Source of the DNA: Holothuria scabra
Lineage: Eukaryota > Echinodermata > Holothuroidea > Aspidochirotida > Holothuriidae
DNA length: 64,000 nt
Reading direction: 5' to 3'
Assembly (NCBI GenBank): GCA_037179385.1
Contig: CM074190.1
Span: forward strand, 4,478,284 to 4,542,283
Position numbers and translations under genes: made by a program
The notes under the pieces: generated by a model
The model's database searches: none
What the model saw: the letters and a program-made list of their open reading frames with translations, nothing else
What the model was told of the DNA's origin: nothing
Part shown: positions 1 to 12,117 of the stretch, piece by piece
Position numbering within the stretch: the stretch's first letter is position 1
Layout of the letters: every line of letters begins with the position of its first letter

Positions 1-53
1 TCTTTTTACTGCAGGCTCGAGCAGTCTCAATATGTAGGCCCTCTCATACTCAC

Positions 54-117
54 ATATAACTACTTTTACCACAACCAGGTGGACCATGTAGTAAGACTCC
101 TCTCCTGTATGGAATGC
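54..117 (-). CDS. BCS1L: BCS1L coding exon 4 (Walker A exon)
   Basis: A 64-nt exon with acceptor tttacag|GC and donor TTATAT|gtgagt. It encodes [20 protein letters not shown] followed by Y. The P-loop glycines and catalytic lysine are intact. The next exon lies outside the window. Confidence 0.9.
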
Positions 118-3100
118 CTGTAAAAAACGAGTGCAATCAAAGAAATATACCTTTTTAAAGACACACACTTACCACCACAAAGTATTTTGTGCTTGGGGGA
201 AAGTATAATTGTCTATAGGTCACTCTTTTTGTATGGCATCAAATTTAGCAGTTAGTTACTTAGAGATTTTACAGTCCGGTTTCCAACCTACTGTATTGGT
301 TCAAGTCAAGCTATCCATGGATAGCCTTTTTTCAGTTGTGGCTCACTGGCTTGTTTTTTCCTACTCCACTGCAGATGCCGGGCATCACTCACACAGGCAA
401 AAGGTTCCATTTTTAGAGTCTTTGGTATGACTTGACCTGGGAATTGAACACAGGCCTTCCACATGAGAGGGGGATGCTCTACAGCTTGACCAAACACTAC
501 CATTTATGCAATATGCAGAGAGCATGTTCTAATAGCACATGGCTATCTTTTATGCTCCACAGGGTATAACCTTAAAAGGGAACCAGTGCAGTACTATCAT
601 GAAACAATATTTTTCTTGTCGATTTTGAAATATATTACAAACAAATGGTTGGCATATCCTTAAATATGCAACATGAAAGTCCAAAAATATTATGGAAGAT
701 ACTTTCAAGAAGAAAAAAGAAAGAATTGGGAGATCTAGGTGTGGCTTCAAAATAAGTTTGGGACAACTGTTCTTGCTCTTTAAGCAATAAAACTCGGTTT
801 TTGTATGAAAAGGGCTGAGTTTTAGACAGCTGTGGTAAGGAGTAAGGACTAGAAGTAACCAAGTTGTGAGAATTACTTGAAAGCAGAAAGGCTTAGTGGT
901 TCCTTGCAATAATTTGAATAAGTTTTTCAAGTTTTCCTGCTTGAAGGTGTAGACGAATCTGATAAGCGCTTGTTTTTAGTGACTGTAGGCCGCCATTAGT
1001 GGGGTCCATAAAACAAAAATCTTCTTTATTTATTGTTAACATGAATTTCAAACCCTCATATTTACTGAAGTTGGAGAATCTAAGATACAAATTAGCGTAC
1101 AACCATTCATGATAGAGGTAAGCAAGGAAATCGAAAGATTTAAAGGTGACGGACCCCAGTTATGGCCAACTGAAATCAGACCATCACTTGCTGCCCGAAT
1201 TTGAGTATATTAGTAATACGGAAGGGGGAGGGGAAATAGGACACTTAAGTTTGTCATTCATTCTCAGGAACATTATTCTATAATATTTGCCTATCTTCTT
1301 AACTGTCACAAAATGTTTACGTTCAGTGGCTCTATTTCACAAACTTAAAAGACACTTCAATAATGGTTATCAATAACCTTTTACCATGATCCTCCAATTT
1401 CAGTTTACAAGCCAAATTTTACCTAGTTGCCCTTAAAATAAGCATAATATTGTACTTCAGAGACTTAAGAAACAGTGTGGAATGTTATATGTGAGCTCCT
1501 ATAGCTAACAAGCAACGTTTCTCCCTTAAATACCAATGGTACTATGGCAAAGCAATTTAACCAGTTGAAAAGACTAGTACTGATCCATGACCTTTCCTCT
1601 GCCTGCAGATGGTTTACTGTATATGCAAATCACATGCTAATGATATAATATCAGAGGTGAAGGCAAAAACTGTCCTCTGTTGCCAGCCTATTCAAGTTAG
1701 TTAGTAATGGGATGTACTTTTAGTGAAATTTTTTATTTTAACTTACAAGCACCCCTTGCACCAGGCCTCCAGCACTCTAAAGTATATGCATATTCTACAA
1801 AAATATATAACTTGACAATAACTTCTTTAGGGAGGACTTCATGTTTACTGAAAACAGCCATGTTCCAGATTTGCAGTGTTCTTCAGACAATCACACCAAA
1901 AGTATATGAACAAACCCCTCACCCCTGTTTCAATGTTGTTATACTATGATCAGGAATGGTCAATTTTTTTCACAACCAGTAACAAAGAATGGGAAAGGGG
2001 AGAGTGACTGGCATGAGAGATGGATCAAAGGCACATACCTTTTCCTTTGGAGAGACTTTGTTTCATTTGTTTTGGTTGCAATTTTAGGTAACCTGAATTT
2101 ATGTTTTCAGTATTCCTTTTAAATATCAAAGTGTTTTGTGAAACAGTCCAACTTAACTTTCTACTTACAACTCACATCATACCTCTATCTGAATACCATT
2201 TGGGGTTATTGATAAATTCTGAAACATCTCGTAATATACTCTCTGAGACACCTTCATCCAGCACCACAGAGTTTATTGGTCTTTTTCTCCTTGGATAGCC
2301 AAACTGCCTCCACTCTGTTCCCATGGCAACATACATAATAGTCTTTCCTTCTTGTTTCTGCATTGCAGCTTCTCTAGCTGGGAGGAAATAAATATTACAA
2401 ATCAAGATGTAATACATACCAGTGCTTGATTTTTGTTGTTGTCTATTATTGTCCAGGACAACTAAAATTCCATATGGAGAACCAAAAGTTAAAAGTGGTT
2501 GTCCCATGGTCAACCATTTTTCTCTCGGAATGAATTAGAAAGCAGCCTGCTTTTATCTGATTGAAGAAATATGCTGCTGACTGATCAACACTTTGAACTT
2601 TCCAATCATACAATATTTCAGACTTTAATAGTTTTTGTCTCTCAAGCATCACATCTTTTCATTCTTCAAGAGTCAAGACCAGTAATAATGTACATGAACA
2701 AAATTCACAATTGCCCAAAAGACAACCGTAAATTTTTCTAAAAATCAAGGCTTGCATACAATGCATAACTGTCTAATCTAATGTTGGATACAGCAGAAGA
2801 AAGTCTTCAAGAGTTTAATGTTTTAGCACCATCATCATTTTCAGCAAATGGCAAGAAATATATATACAAGAGTTTGCTTCTTCCATTGATCCACTACTGT
2901 ATTTCCCATTTCATTATTGTCAGGCTTAAAAATGTTCTTAACTGCAGAAAATTACTTACAAATGTATCTTAAAATGACCTTCAAAGTGTACCTAATGTTA
3001 AGTTACAAAACATTACCTACCACACATACTAAAAGCCACAAAGTTCATTACAGCTTACAAATATGGATTTTTTTATCTGTTTAGCTCCCTTCTACATATA

Positions 3101-6100
3101 TTTCCTTAAATTGCACAATTTCACTTAAGATTTCTCTTCTTGAAAAACAATTTACAAAATTGAAATGTCAAATGTGTGACTGGCAGTGCTTTATTATACA
3201 GCTGAGCTCCTCACCTTGGTTTAAAATATCAAAGAACATTTCTTTGTTTCTACCAATTGATGTCAGAGTGACTGTTTCAAAAGGAATCCCACTGTGCAAA
3301 TCCATCATCTTCTCTCGATTTCTTTCCACAAATATCCAATTACTTTTATACCTTTGGAGAGGAAAAATGAATGAAAATGATCAAGAGCATTTTGTTTGTG
3401 TTTTCTTTTGAAAACCTTCCTGGGTTCACGAATACCTTGATAGTGTTTTAACTTGCTCTGATTGAAAGATGCCAGTCTGTTTACAGTATTTTGGTTACAG
3501 TCCTATATTCTGACACCCCTATATTCCAACACCCCCATATTCTAACAAATCCATTACCTTTGGACATAGGCTTTGCTCTGACATCCCTGTTTCAACAACT
3601 CAATCATAAATAAATATGGAGATTTTCGGAATATAGGGGTGTCAAAACATAGGGGTGCTGGAACATAGGACAGCACCATTTATTTTCAGATTCACAATTA
3701 CTGTATGAGATGAAGATTTGGTTGACCACTGCCGTATAATGTATGTTAAAGGCAAAAAGCAGTCACCTGAAATGTATTTTGAAACAACAACCAGATCTCA
3801 CATAGGTCTCCTTATGTCCCATCTTTTTAAAGTACCTTTCATAATATTTAAAGAAAGACCTAAACACTGCATATTGAAGGTAAAGCAATCAATTACAGTA
3901 GAGTGATCACAGTTACTCTCCTAGTAAATTTCATACTTTCAATGCGAAAAATATTGAAACATTGTCACAGAACTCTCAGACTCTCAGACTACTTCACTTA
4001 TCATTAATGGAGTGTCTGTACTGCCTCTTACATGACAATATTTAAGACATTTTACAGAACTTAAAATGGCACCAAGGTTACAAAATTTTCCTCCAAAAGA
4101 ATAGTTTTTGAAATTTCGTAATGAAATGTTTGTTGTTAGGGTTCATATGTATTCTATCAATAAAGCAGGGTTCTGGCCAGGCCATTCAACCTGGGTGCTG
4201 CACCCAGATTGAATTTACTATTTAATTCAGCACCCAGTTTGAAATTTCACCACCCAATTTGAATCTCACTGCCCAGTCTGAATTTCATTATATTATACTC
4301 TTAACATATAGGTTACACTGCACAATATCAGGTACATAAACATTCAATTGAATGATTGTACTGATATTGGAAATAACCAAAAATCAGGCAACTGACATAA
4401 ATAATGTCATTTAGATCTTGAGATATCACCAACATCATGTGAGAATGATGCAATGTTTTTTTTTGAACACCTAGATGAAGATTTGGAGCTCATACAGTAA
4501 ATTTATTACTGTATTAAAAGTTGGAAAAAGCAGCACATTTGCCATACTCCTTAAACTTCTTAGGAGTGTGATTTGTACCACCCATAGAAAATATATATAT
4601 AACTCAAGTCCTGACACTGTTAGCTACAATATGACCCTTTGGAAACTCAAATGAAGCATATAATTTTGTTAATCAATTACAGTAGTAAATCAAATTATTT
4701 ATTAATAAATTAATGCCCCAAAGGGCAGTTATTGCTTTGCAGAAATGATGATTGTGGGAGAAGACTATGGCTTTTAATATATAACAGCTTATCGGCAGGT
4801 GGCTACTGTAATTAACTCATCAATTTGGTTCACAATTGAGAGATCATTGTGATAAGAAAACCAAAGATTGCCCTTGAGTTAAACCCAACCTTTCTTTGAC
4901 CCAGCTTGGGATTGGACCCAATTGTGAAATTAGGGGAAAGCAAGGGGGCAAGTTGCCCCAGGCAACACTTCTATGACTGGCTCAAATCAAGATCGAGGGC
5001 TGGAATTAATACTGTAGGAGGCAATGGCCTTGTTGCCCTATAAAATTTAATGACAATCAAGGCTACAGTATTTGGCCTCCGTGTCCTGCCTGTGAGGTTA
5101 CATTGTGGTCAGTAGAAAATCACTTGTTTGGCCTTGGTGCCCTCTCAGTTCAAATGACATGTCCTAAAAATTGATGGAGAAATGGTCTTGCTCTGCAGGA
5201 ACCTTAATTCTAGCCCCAATGATCACTTAAAAAAACAATATGCCATGAGCATGATATTGACATAGCAATTTGTGTAAGTACTGTATTAACAAGATTACCC
5301 CCTCCCCAAATGGGGGGAGGTAATCTTTCAAATCAAACACTACATGTCCCTGATTGAATCCAAACCCCATGCTTCTCAAACTTTGTCACTTAAAATGCCA
5401 CTGCCTTTATCTACTCAGGTAAACTGCAGCACTGGTTAATGTAAGCATCGAAGACAAAATGACATGATATATTAAAGCAATGAATATTGCAATGTTCACA
5501 AATTTTCATGTCCATCATCAATTGCCTACTAGATTAATCTACAATTGATTATACAGATTTAAGTTTACAATAAGTAACTGATAGCTGTCCCTTTACAACA
5601 TTTCACACAAAACAAACTTACTGGTTCTCTGAAAATGGGAAAAACGTTTTGGGCACTGCCAGATTAAACCAGAAGGTTTGAAGTTGAAATATGAAACACT
5701 ATCAAGCTAAAGTAACTCAAAACATTTTATTAAAAGCTATGAAAAGGCAATAAAATTCCCACTGTTTTCTTCCTAAGGTCACTTTTATAATAATCAACAT
5801 TGTTTAACTCTTTCTGGGTATGCTCTCTTTTGTACAGTACAGTATGAAAATGAAAGGCCAGTTCTAAGAAAGTTAAAAAGACAATGTACTTAAAACATAA
5901 CTCACCTAAAATAATGATTGCCTGGACTTGGAACAAAATCAAACTGTGTATCAATTTTTCCACTCTCACTCTGTTTAAATGTTGTTTCCACACTAAGATG
6001 TTGTGTCCGTTTTGCATAGTTAGTTATCCACTGGAGAAGCCAGTGGTAGCTTTTATCTCTACTAGGAACCTCTAGCGTCATCATGTAATGTCTTCGCAGA

Positions 6101-6225
6101 AAAATTGTCCCGTACTGTAACCCCTTCTTACTAACTGCTAAAATGGCACCAATTCCAACAAGTCCAAACCCTGCTCCAAAATATGGATTGTCCTGAAGAG
6201 ATGCCACATAGTCAGAGATGGCCAT
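54..6225 (-). CDS. BCS1L: BCS1L, mitochondrial complex III chaperone (5' part, 4 exons)
   Basis: BCS1 is an AAA-family ATPase of the mitochondrial inner membrane that translocates the folded Rieske iron-sulfur protein during complex III assembly. Four exons join in phase: 5906-6225, 3215-3351, 2183-2377 and 54-117, giving 238 residues. Residues 1-40 contain [13 protein letters not shown] and one hydrophobic segment (about 15-37), which in the family is the membrane anchor and internal targeting region. [20 protein letters not shown] and RTQHLSVET mark the BCS1 N domain. [19 protein letters not shown] leads into the AAA module, and Walker [10 protein letters not shown] falls at about residues 229-237. 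All junctions are GT..AG. The start at 6225 matches the usual family N-terminus. Walker B, sensor and C-terminal parts lie to the left of the window. Identification rests on remembered family sequence, but the match is extensive and collinear. Confidence 0.93.
299..503 (-). repeat. tRNA-derived SINE copy
   Basis: Lies in BCS1L intron 4. On the minus strand, an A-box-like segment (TGGTCAAGCTGTAGAGC) and a B-box-like segment (GTGTTCAATTCCC) are followed by a shared core, AGCCAGTGAGCCACAACTG, and a tail ending TTGACTTGAACC. The same core recurs near 13.5, 43.2, 50.4, 54.5, 60.0, 60.4 and 61.2 kb, which defines the family. It is degenerate and not a functional tRNA gene. Confidence 0.75.
572..783. 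mobile_element. MITE with TTAA ends
   Basis: A 212-bp segment bounded by TTAAAAGGG on the left and CTCTTTAA on the right, inside a BCS1L intron. It resembles the other TTAAAGGGC-ended MITEs in this window (48404-48654, 14271-14526). TTAA target duplications are typical of piggyBac and Kolobok groups. No transposase is present. The class is inferred from the ends. Confidence 0.45.
784..2182. other. BCS1L intron sequence, no further feature recognised
   Basis: AT-rich intron between the exons at 54-117 and 2183-2377. Short open frames here show no recognisable family and lack exon-like conservation. No tandem structure stands out. Confidence 0.5.
2183..2377 (-). CDS. BCS1L: BCS1L coding exon 3
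   Basis: A 195-nt exon, acceptor tcccag|CT and donor AGAG|gtatga. It encodes [35 protein letters not shown] and [12 protein letters not shown], all highly conserved BCS1 blocks just before the AAA core. Confidence 0.93.
3215..3351 (-). CDS. BCS1L: BCS1L coding exon 2
   Basis: A 137-nt exon with acceptor ccaaag|G and donor AAG|gtgagg. It encodes [20 protein letters not shown] and ends at MFFDILNQ. This is the block that in BCS1L follows the SPGNH motif (consensus W...VER.RE....DL..G.P.ETVT.T..G). Phases 2 in and 1 out fit both neighbours. There is no usable ATG-initiated frame here, so it is easily missed. Confidence 0.9.
3501..3670. mobile_element. Short MITE with inverted termini
   Basis: The left end TCCTATATTCTGACACCCC and right end (reverse complement TCCTATGTTCCAGCACCCC) form imperfect inverted repeats with a further internal CACCCCTATATT repeat on each arm. 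CAG flanks both sides (3498-3500 and 3671-3673) and may be a 3-bp target duplication. It lies in BCS1L intron 1. Confidence 0.6.
3715..4020. repeat. Degenerate MITE-like repeat
   Basis: Contains AAAGCAGTCACCTGAAATG and an interior weakly similar to 620-770. It is probably a decayed member of the AGCAGTCAC-ended MITE group. Ends are not clear, so the boundaries are approximate. Confidence 0.3.
4175..4290. repeat. Degenerate tandem repeat (CACCCAGTTTGAATT)
   Basis: Four to five imperfect units of about 25 bp containing CACCCAGTTTGAAATTTCAC or close variants. It is intronic and noncoding. Confidence 0.5.
5906..6225 (-). CDS. BCS1L: BCS1L coding exon 1
   Basis: Starts with ATG at 6225-6223 and encodes [19 protein letters not shown] to PSPGNHYF plus two bases. 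The donor is AG|gtgagt with the GT at 5905-5904. It holds the membrane anchor and most of the BCS1 N domain. Phase 2 at the donor matches the next exon. Whether a 5' UTR intron exists upstream of 6225 cannot be seen. Confidence 0.93.
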
Positions 6226-6739
6226 CTTTTAAGAGTAGATTGGGTTGTTATTCCAATGACTGCAGAAGTAAAACAGAAGGAAACTTAGGTTTCAACTCCT
6301 AAGGGGGAATCTCAAAATCACAGAAAAGGCAAATTAAGCCTAGAAACTAAAAGAACTCATACTGTTTTACCATAGAAGGGAAGGTGGGGGGGGGGGAGAG
6401 AATTAAATATATGTAAACACTGAAGAGTAAGATAGAGAAAAGTCACCTTTATTACATGTATCCATTCAGGAAATCATGATTCTGCAGTAACATACAAACA
6501 AAACAATTGGAGGATCATTACTACAGTAAGTGAAGAAATATCTTATGCAAGAACTAGACTTGTACAGGGCAATTCCCATTACATAAACATGTGATGGCAT
6601 GAATCTGAAACAAGTGATCATGATCACTGCTGTTAAGACTGAATCAGATGAGAAAAATGTTTGCATTTAATGTGAGGTTTTTTGTTTTGAAGGAAGATGT
6701 AAAATGTAAGTAAATTATAAGATAAGAAATGAATAATTT

Positions 6740-8735
6740 TTTGCAAAGCACTCCGTGGTGTACAGCAATGTGACCTATACTTAGCATGGTTGTACCATGA
6801 GTAGATCACTCAATGGAAATTCCACCAAAAATGTATGTGGTAATCAAAATGAAATTTTTAATTCAGATTTTATAACACAAACCTTCTAATAATCCAAAAA
6901 AAGAGAGTGTATTTTTCTCACAAACATTTGAGAAATGAAGACATTGCTACTGTACAGTAACACAAGTTTTGGGTGTCTTTGCTTTGGCAATTGTACTGCA
7001 CCATGAGTCGTTCACCCAAAATTTTTCTATGCCTATTAAAGGTGGTTTTGAAATATTTTTAAAGAAATGATATTGTCAAAATAAAGAAGAATGATCAAAC
7101 TGTGGAAGATTATTACTATCTGTGGAAGATTATTACTATCAGTGAACCATACAAACATTTTAATTTTTGCAGCTATTTTGAGCCACGTCTTCTTCTTTTT
7201 CTTTCAGAATATGGTGACATACATCCAAAGGGTCATTACTTATGCTGCCAGTTTAAGTACTTTTAAAATTCAACTGAAATCTCTGTTTTTGGATAACACT
7301 TCATAAATTTCTTTCTTCTTTTTTCTTCTTTCCTTTCTCGTATTATTATTATTATCATTTTTTGTTTTTTCTTTTTTTCTAAGTCTAATCCTAAGTTTTG
7401 TGTAACTTCTCTTCATATTTCTGTACTTTTAGGGGTCAGACTAGAAAAGTTTCCCAACTTACTTCTGGTCCCTCTCCCTTCTCATCCCTTCATGTACTAT
7501 TAGTACTGACAACATTCTTTAATATCGTTCTGTATATGTGTTATTAAATTGTATCAATTTGATTGTACATATTTTTTGTAATTATGAGAAGGAAGAAATA
7601 AACTGAACTGAACTGAACTTCATCACCCATGCGTTGAGAGGCATCAAGCCCTAACCTTGCAAGAAATAAACTGGGCAGGGTCTTTTTGATGTTGGGCATC
7701 ATAAAATAAAGAGGCAGGGAGACTATTACAATCCTTAACCACAGGTGTCAAAAGTGTAGGTTATGCAGGGAATACTTTGTCCAGTATCACATCAAGATTT
7801 GCTACAGAAACAGGCCAAGGTGTGCAACACAAATGAAGAATCGTGTAGCAATTTTTTGTGTGCATAACACTTGCATTTTCATAAACAATGTGTGAAAGAC
7901 CTAAAAGAATATTCAAAACTGCTACACAAAATTTGAATGCTAAACTATTCCCTGTTATCCATACAGCATGTTCTGTGAGTGGGATGCCCAAGTTTATCCA
8001 CAGGAATTTGAGCCCTTCCAAAAAGTAAGCACCTTTAGAGAAGAGAATTAATCTATTTTTTTCTATCACTTTTTGTCAAAGTAGGGAGATCAAGGTCTTT
8101 CAGGACAGAAGTCATAGACCCTGGCTCTCCATGTCTGAAGCCTCAATAGGGTAACATCAGATAAAGACTAGGCATACAGTATGTATAGTACACTGGGCAA
8201 ATTTTCTCATAAAATGGGGCTAAACTTTTATTTTTGACAGATTTTGAGCTGTTGTCATTTTCTTCCAGAGTTTATCAAGTAGAATTTGTTCATTTAATGG
8301 AAAAAGAACCCTGATGGTACTCTCTATGAATTATAATTAGAGGCATTGACTGACTAAGTACTCAAATTCAAGTTCAATTTACTTTCTTTTTTTTTTTGTC
8401 TTTGTTTAAATATCCTGTAGCATGATTGTATCATGAGTTGGTCACTAAAAGGAAATCCACCAAAAATGTATTTATTTAAAGGAAATAGAAATGAAGAGAT
8501 TCCTAACACAAGTGTTGGGTGCATTTAGTTTGGCAAGTGTACAGTACTTTGAGTAGGTCATGCAAATGTATCGTACACCTATAACTGAGGCTATAAGAGT
8601 GATTTTGAATAAAATTATGTTGTCAAAATAAAGAAAAAACATAAACTGTGGAAGAATATTCCTATCAGTGTACTATAGAAACATTTTAAATAATTGTTGC
8701 AACTATTTTGAGTCATGTTTGAAGCCTAAGAAGTG
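6740..8735. repeat. Old direct duplication (about 6.75-7.18 and 8.40-8.73 kb)
   Basis: Blocks such as CACAAGTTTTGGGTGTCTTT (6961) and CACAAGTGTTGGGTGCATTT (8508), then AATAAAG and AAACTGTGGAAGA, occur in the same order in both stretches, with many substitutions. This indicates an old duplication or two copies of one repeat. The first copy ends in a perfect short tandem duplication of about 21 bp near 7098-7139. Confidence 0.5.
7185..7613 (+). mobile_element. 3' end of a non-LTR retrotransposon (LINE)
   Basis: The translated segment LSTFKIQLKSLFLDN followed by a stop resembles the extreme C-terminus of the LINE at 36.9 kb (FKKQLKILLLDNY). It is followed by an AT-rich 3' UTR and a terminal repeat AATAAACTGAACTGAACTGA, typical of a LINE 3' tail. 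Only the last part survives. Confidence 0.55.
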
Positions 8736-8881
8736 TGATATTAAAGACTATGCTGGGAAAATTTCCTCATAAAACAGGGCTAAATTTTTATTTTTGACAG
8801 ATATTGAGCTGTTGTCATTTTCTTCTAGAGAACTCAAGTAGATTTTTTTTCATTTAATGGAAAAAGAACCCAGATGATACA
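8190..8881. repeat. Direct repeat pair of about 130 bp
   Basis: Segments 8190-8320 and 8752-8881 share long stretches, for example TTTTATTTTTGACAGAT, GAGCTGTTGTCATTTTCTTC and TTTAATGGAAAAAGAACCC. No coding content is seen. Confidence 0.65.
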
Positions 8882-8885
8882 TTTA

Positions 8886-9715
8886 CAGGGCACAATTGAA
8901 ATTCAAACCATAGGGGCAGGTGGTGTTACGGGTACAGGATGAAAGTTTCCTCGTAAATTCAAGATATTTACTTCAAATCGTATCGGAAATTCTCCCCTGT
9001 ATCTGTATGTTATTCCTTGTCCAAAACCATCAAAATAACTTCAATAAAGCACAAGATTACTGTACACTAACTACAGGTAGTCCAGAATAAGACAATTTTC
9101 CAGCAGAGCTTACTGTACATCTTGATCTTCTGAAGTGTTCAGCAGAAATGATTGGTTAGCCTTGCACCAGTTGTTTCTAATTTTAGGCACACACTAATTC
9201 TGTGTGGTTGGACATAGCTTATGCCTTCGTGCTGCGTAGGCTTTTTCAGGCTTCTCTTCATCGCTGCAACAAACTGAAAATTTTATGGGTTGGAGTTGGC
9301 GATAATATGAAACCATCCATTTGGAAGCTCCATGGTTAAAAAGAATCTGAGAAATCTGAGTAATTCACAATGTATGCATGCACTCAGCAGTGATACATAT
9401 ACACAAAACAAACGACTGGAGCAAGGCTAATATGGCCAATTATTGCACAACCAAACATTTCTGCTGAACACTTCGGAGGCAGAAGATGTATTGTAAGATA
9501 TGCTGGAAAATCTTTTTTTTTTGAGCTAGGTAGTGTAGACTTGTGCTTTATTGAAGTTACAGTATTTTGATAGTTTCCAGACAAGGAATAACATACAGGA
9601 GCGAATTCCCGATATGATTGCCATTTGAAGTAAATATCATGAATTTGCAGGTTTTTGTCCTATACCTGTAACACTTATTGCCCCTATGGTTTGAAGTTGT
9701 GCCCTATAGGCTGCA
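8886..9715. mobile_element. Fold-back element with arms of about 320 bp
   Basis: The left arm (about 8886-9210) and right arm (about 9395-9715) are inverted copies. AGGGCACAATTGAAATTCAA at the left end pairs with the reverse complement of the right end, and CTTCAATAAAGCACAAG, TGTTATTCCTTGTC and TTTCTGCTGAACACTTC recur in opposite orientation. The unpaired centre is about 190 bp. No transposase frame was seen. The arms have diverged by indels. Confidence 0.75.
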
Positions 9716-9735
9716 ACCGACACTAGGTACTGACC

Positions 9736-9954
9736 CATATACTGGAAACTAGGGCCTTTCACAGAAGTGGAAGTGTGGAAGTGTGGAAGTGTATATGCCA
9801 ACAAATTTGGCGTATGACGTACCTGGCCGTTACAGGGAAAATTACAACAGCTGGCATACAATACAATCGCAACAATTGGTGTGGTGTATAATTCCAAACA
9901 CCTCCACCTTGGCGTGATTCTTTGGCATATGGCAAATGTACTTTCTGGTGTGGG
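9736..9954. mobile_element. hAT-like MITE, family 1, copy A
   Basis: A 219-bp element. The 5' end CATATACTGGAAAC and the reverse complement of the 3' end (CCCACACCAGAAAG) form imperfect terminal inverted repeats. It is flanked by TACTGACC (9728-9735) and TACTGACT (9955-9962), a 7/8 match of 8 bp as expected for hAT insertions. The interior matches copy B at 15762-15972 along its whole length, apart from a short GGAAGTGT triplication here. Confidence 0.75.
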
Positions 9955-10164
9955 TACTGACTCAAGGTACAGTCACTTTATATTCTTCAATGCAAATAAG
10001 TATTAACTTCAGCCAGCCATTCAAGAGTGTTATCGCTTAAACTTCTGATGATTAATCATTTAGGCTAACCAGGATTTTTGAGGAGATACTTGCACACGGT
10101 CTATTTGGCCAACACCTAAATTTTCTGGTATATTCCACAGAAATACATTCTGACAGACTCAAGA

Positions 10165-10943
10165 TACAGTCACTAAATGCAAAACTACCTACTTTGAGTA
10201 GCCTGGTATGTAACGAAGTAGTGCTTTTCTATGAGGATTACTCACTCAAGGAATCCCAAGTTTTTTCATTATACTCTAGATATTGTAACGATACCCTGGG
10301 GTATACTGATTGCCACACTTATCTGGGAGATGACATCTCTAATACCCTTACCTGGAATAGACATATTAATCGTATCACTTCGTCAGCAAATAGGTCTTTG
10401 GTTTTTATTAAAAGAAATTTATACTCCTGCCTGCCCCAGGAGTGTTAAAGCTAGGCCTAATGCCTATCTCACACTTGTTAGGCCTCTATTGGAGTATTCA
10501 TCTTCTGTTTGGGATCCCTACACCGTTTCCCTATTCAATAAGGTTGAGAAAATTCAACGTAGGGCTGCTGGGTTAAGTTATAATGACTATTCCCCCCACA
10601 GTTTGTGTGACTGAAATGTTAGGCCTAAATGACCTGTGGGATAGTCTCGATCAAAATCAGGTGTACTGCCAGAAGGCTAGCAATTCTTCACAAAGCCACA
10701 TTGGGCCTCCTAGCCTTGTCAATCATGAACAACCTACAACCTGTCCGGCGGCCCTTCAGGCATCACTATTCTAATAGCTTTACAAATAAACCAACCAATA
10801 AGGACTGCTACAGATACAGTTTCTTTCCTCGGACCGTCAGAGACTGGAACCGTTGGAACCTACTCCCCCAGAACATTACAGATCTCAAGGACCCCAAGCA
10901 GTTCAAGAGTGCAGCCTTGAAGATTCTCAGAGGGGATAACTAA
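10165..10943 (+). pseudogene. Reverse transcriptase remnant, CR1/Jockey-like LINE
   Basis: A frame-shifted C-terminal half of a non-LTR reverse transcriptase. In successive frames it reads TLTWNRHINRITSSANRSLV, LTLVRPLLEYSSSVWDPYTV, NKVEKIQRRAAGLSYNDYSP and YSFFPRTVRDWNRWNLLPQN, ending DPKQFKSAALKILRGDN. These are the LEYxxxVWDP and KIQRRAA blocks and the FFPRTxxDWN tail common in the CR1/Jockey group. Catalytic YxDD is not present in the surviving part. It is a dead fragment with several frameshifts, some at insertions containing AGGCCT. Confidence 0.85.
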
Positions 10944-12117
10944 CTACATGTGCACACTCAACCCTGCACGTTTGGCTCAACCAGGAGTGTTGTGCAGTAC
11001 TCTTCAAGATCGATCCAGTAGCAGGTAACGGGGTATTGCACCAGTGTCGTTACGCTAGGCACGCCCTGTGTATGTATGGTTCGTATGTATATAGGCCTAG
11101 GCCTAGGGCCTACAGTGTCTTTCTGAGGACCACGGTTTCGTCCTACATATTGGAAAAGGTGACCGTTGAACGGCAAAACTCTTTGATTGTACGTAATTAA
11201 AACATTTTACCGACAGCACAGGGGTAATGATAAATATCAATCAAAAAGAGATTACGCTAACGTCTCTATCCAGGAGAAAAACCTTGAGTTTTTTATTCAC
11301 AGGGCGCAGCCATATTTGAACCTCTACCTCTAATACAAATAGTATCTAATTTGAATCAATGATTATTAATTAAAAATAATCAACTTAGGTTTAAAATTAT
11401 AATATATATTATTCATAATACTCTTTAAATTATTAATCAATTATCAAATCTTTTTATAGACAAACTAAATATGTAATAATTACTTGTCAGTACGACAGGC
11501 AGCATAAACATTGATTATGGATAGGCGTGGTTACAGGAATAATGACAGACTCCTAGCCATGCATTGTACTTCGTAGAATAACGCACGTATGGTAAACGTA
11601 CGTGTTGCTCGCGTTCAGAGTGTACTGTACGTGTTTAGGTAATCCGTAGTAAAGTGTCGACGTCCCTAGGATCGGACTTTACATTCTGACACCCATCCCA
11701 AAGTTAACAGTGTGTGCAACATTATACCAGCCTAGCCTAGGAGGTACGGGTGCACCTTCAACTCAAGACGGTATCTTTACAGTATCACAGTCACTGGTCT
11801 TGACGCTTGTGTTGGACTTTCGGATTAATCGGCTGAAACCTGTAAATCCAAATTGATTTTCTTTAAATTTGTTCGACAACATTTTCAATCTATTTTGAGA
11901 CGGGTGAGAAAACTCTTTGGTTACCGGTACTCATTTTATCTTCATATTATTCTGCCCATATTTTCACCATAGGCTAAGCCCTAATGCTGTCTAACGCCTA
12001 GTTACAGCCTAGTGTTGACAATAACAAGTACAGTAGGCCTACTTGAACTTGAAGTAGCCTATCAGCTACTGAACTAGGCTAGGGGGAGTAGGTGCCTGTT
12101 TGTGTTACAAGCAAGGG
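10944..12117. other. Gene-free interval, partly LINE 3' flank
   Basis: The first part is probably the LINE 3' UTR. An AT-rich block (11330-11480) is followed by a short CpG-richer patch around 11570-11680 with GTACGT and CGCGTT words. Apart from this patch no feature is supported. Confidence 0.4.
11570..11690. promoter_or_regulatory. CpG-richer patch, possible regulatory sequence
   Basis: A run with many CG dinucleotides (ACGCACGTATGG, AAACGTACGTG, CTCGCGTT, GTCGACG) in otherwise CpG-poor DNA, 5.3 kb upstream of the BCS1L start codon. It could be an upstream promoter or just a young repeat. There is no TATA box or initiator evidence. Confidence 0.2.

Noticed and set aside
7091..7306. Host gene near 7.1-7.3 kb
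   Set aside because: Only the last residues resemble anything, namely a LINE reverse transcriptase tail, followed by an AACTG repeat tail.
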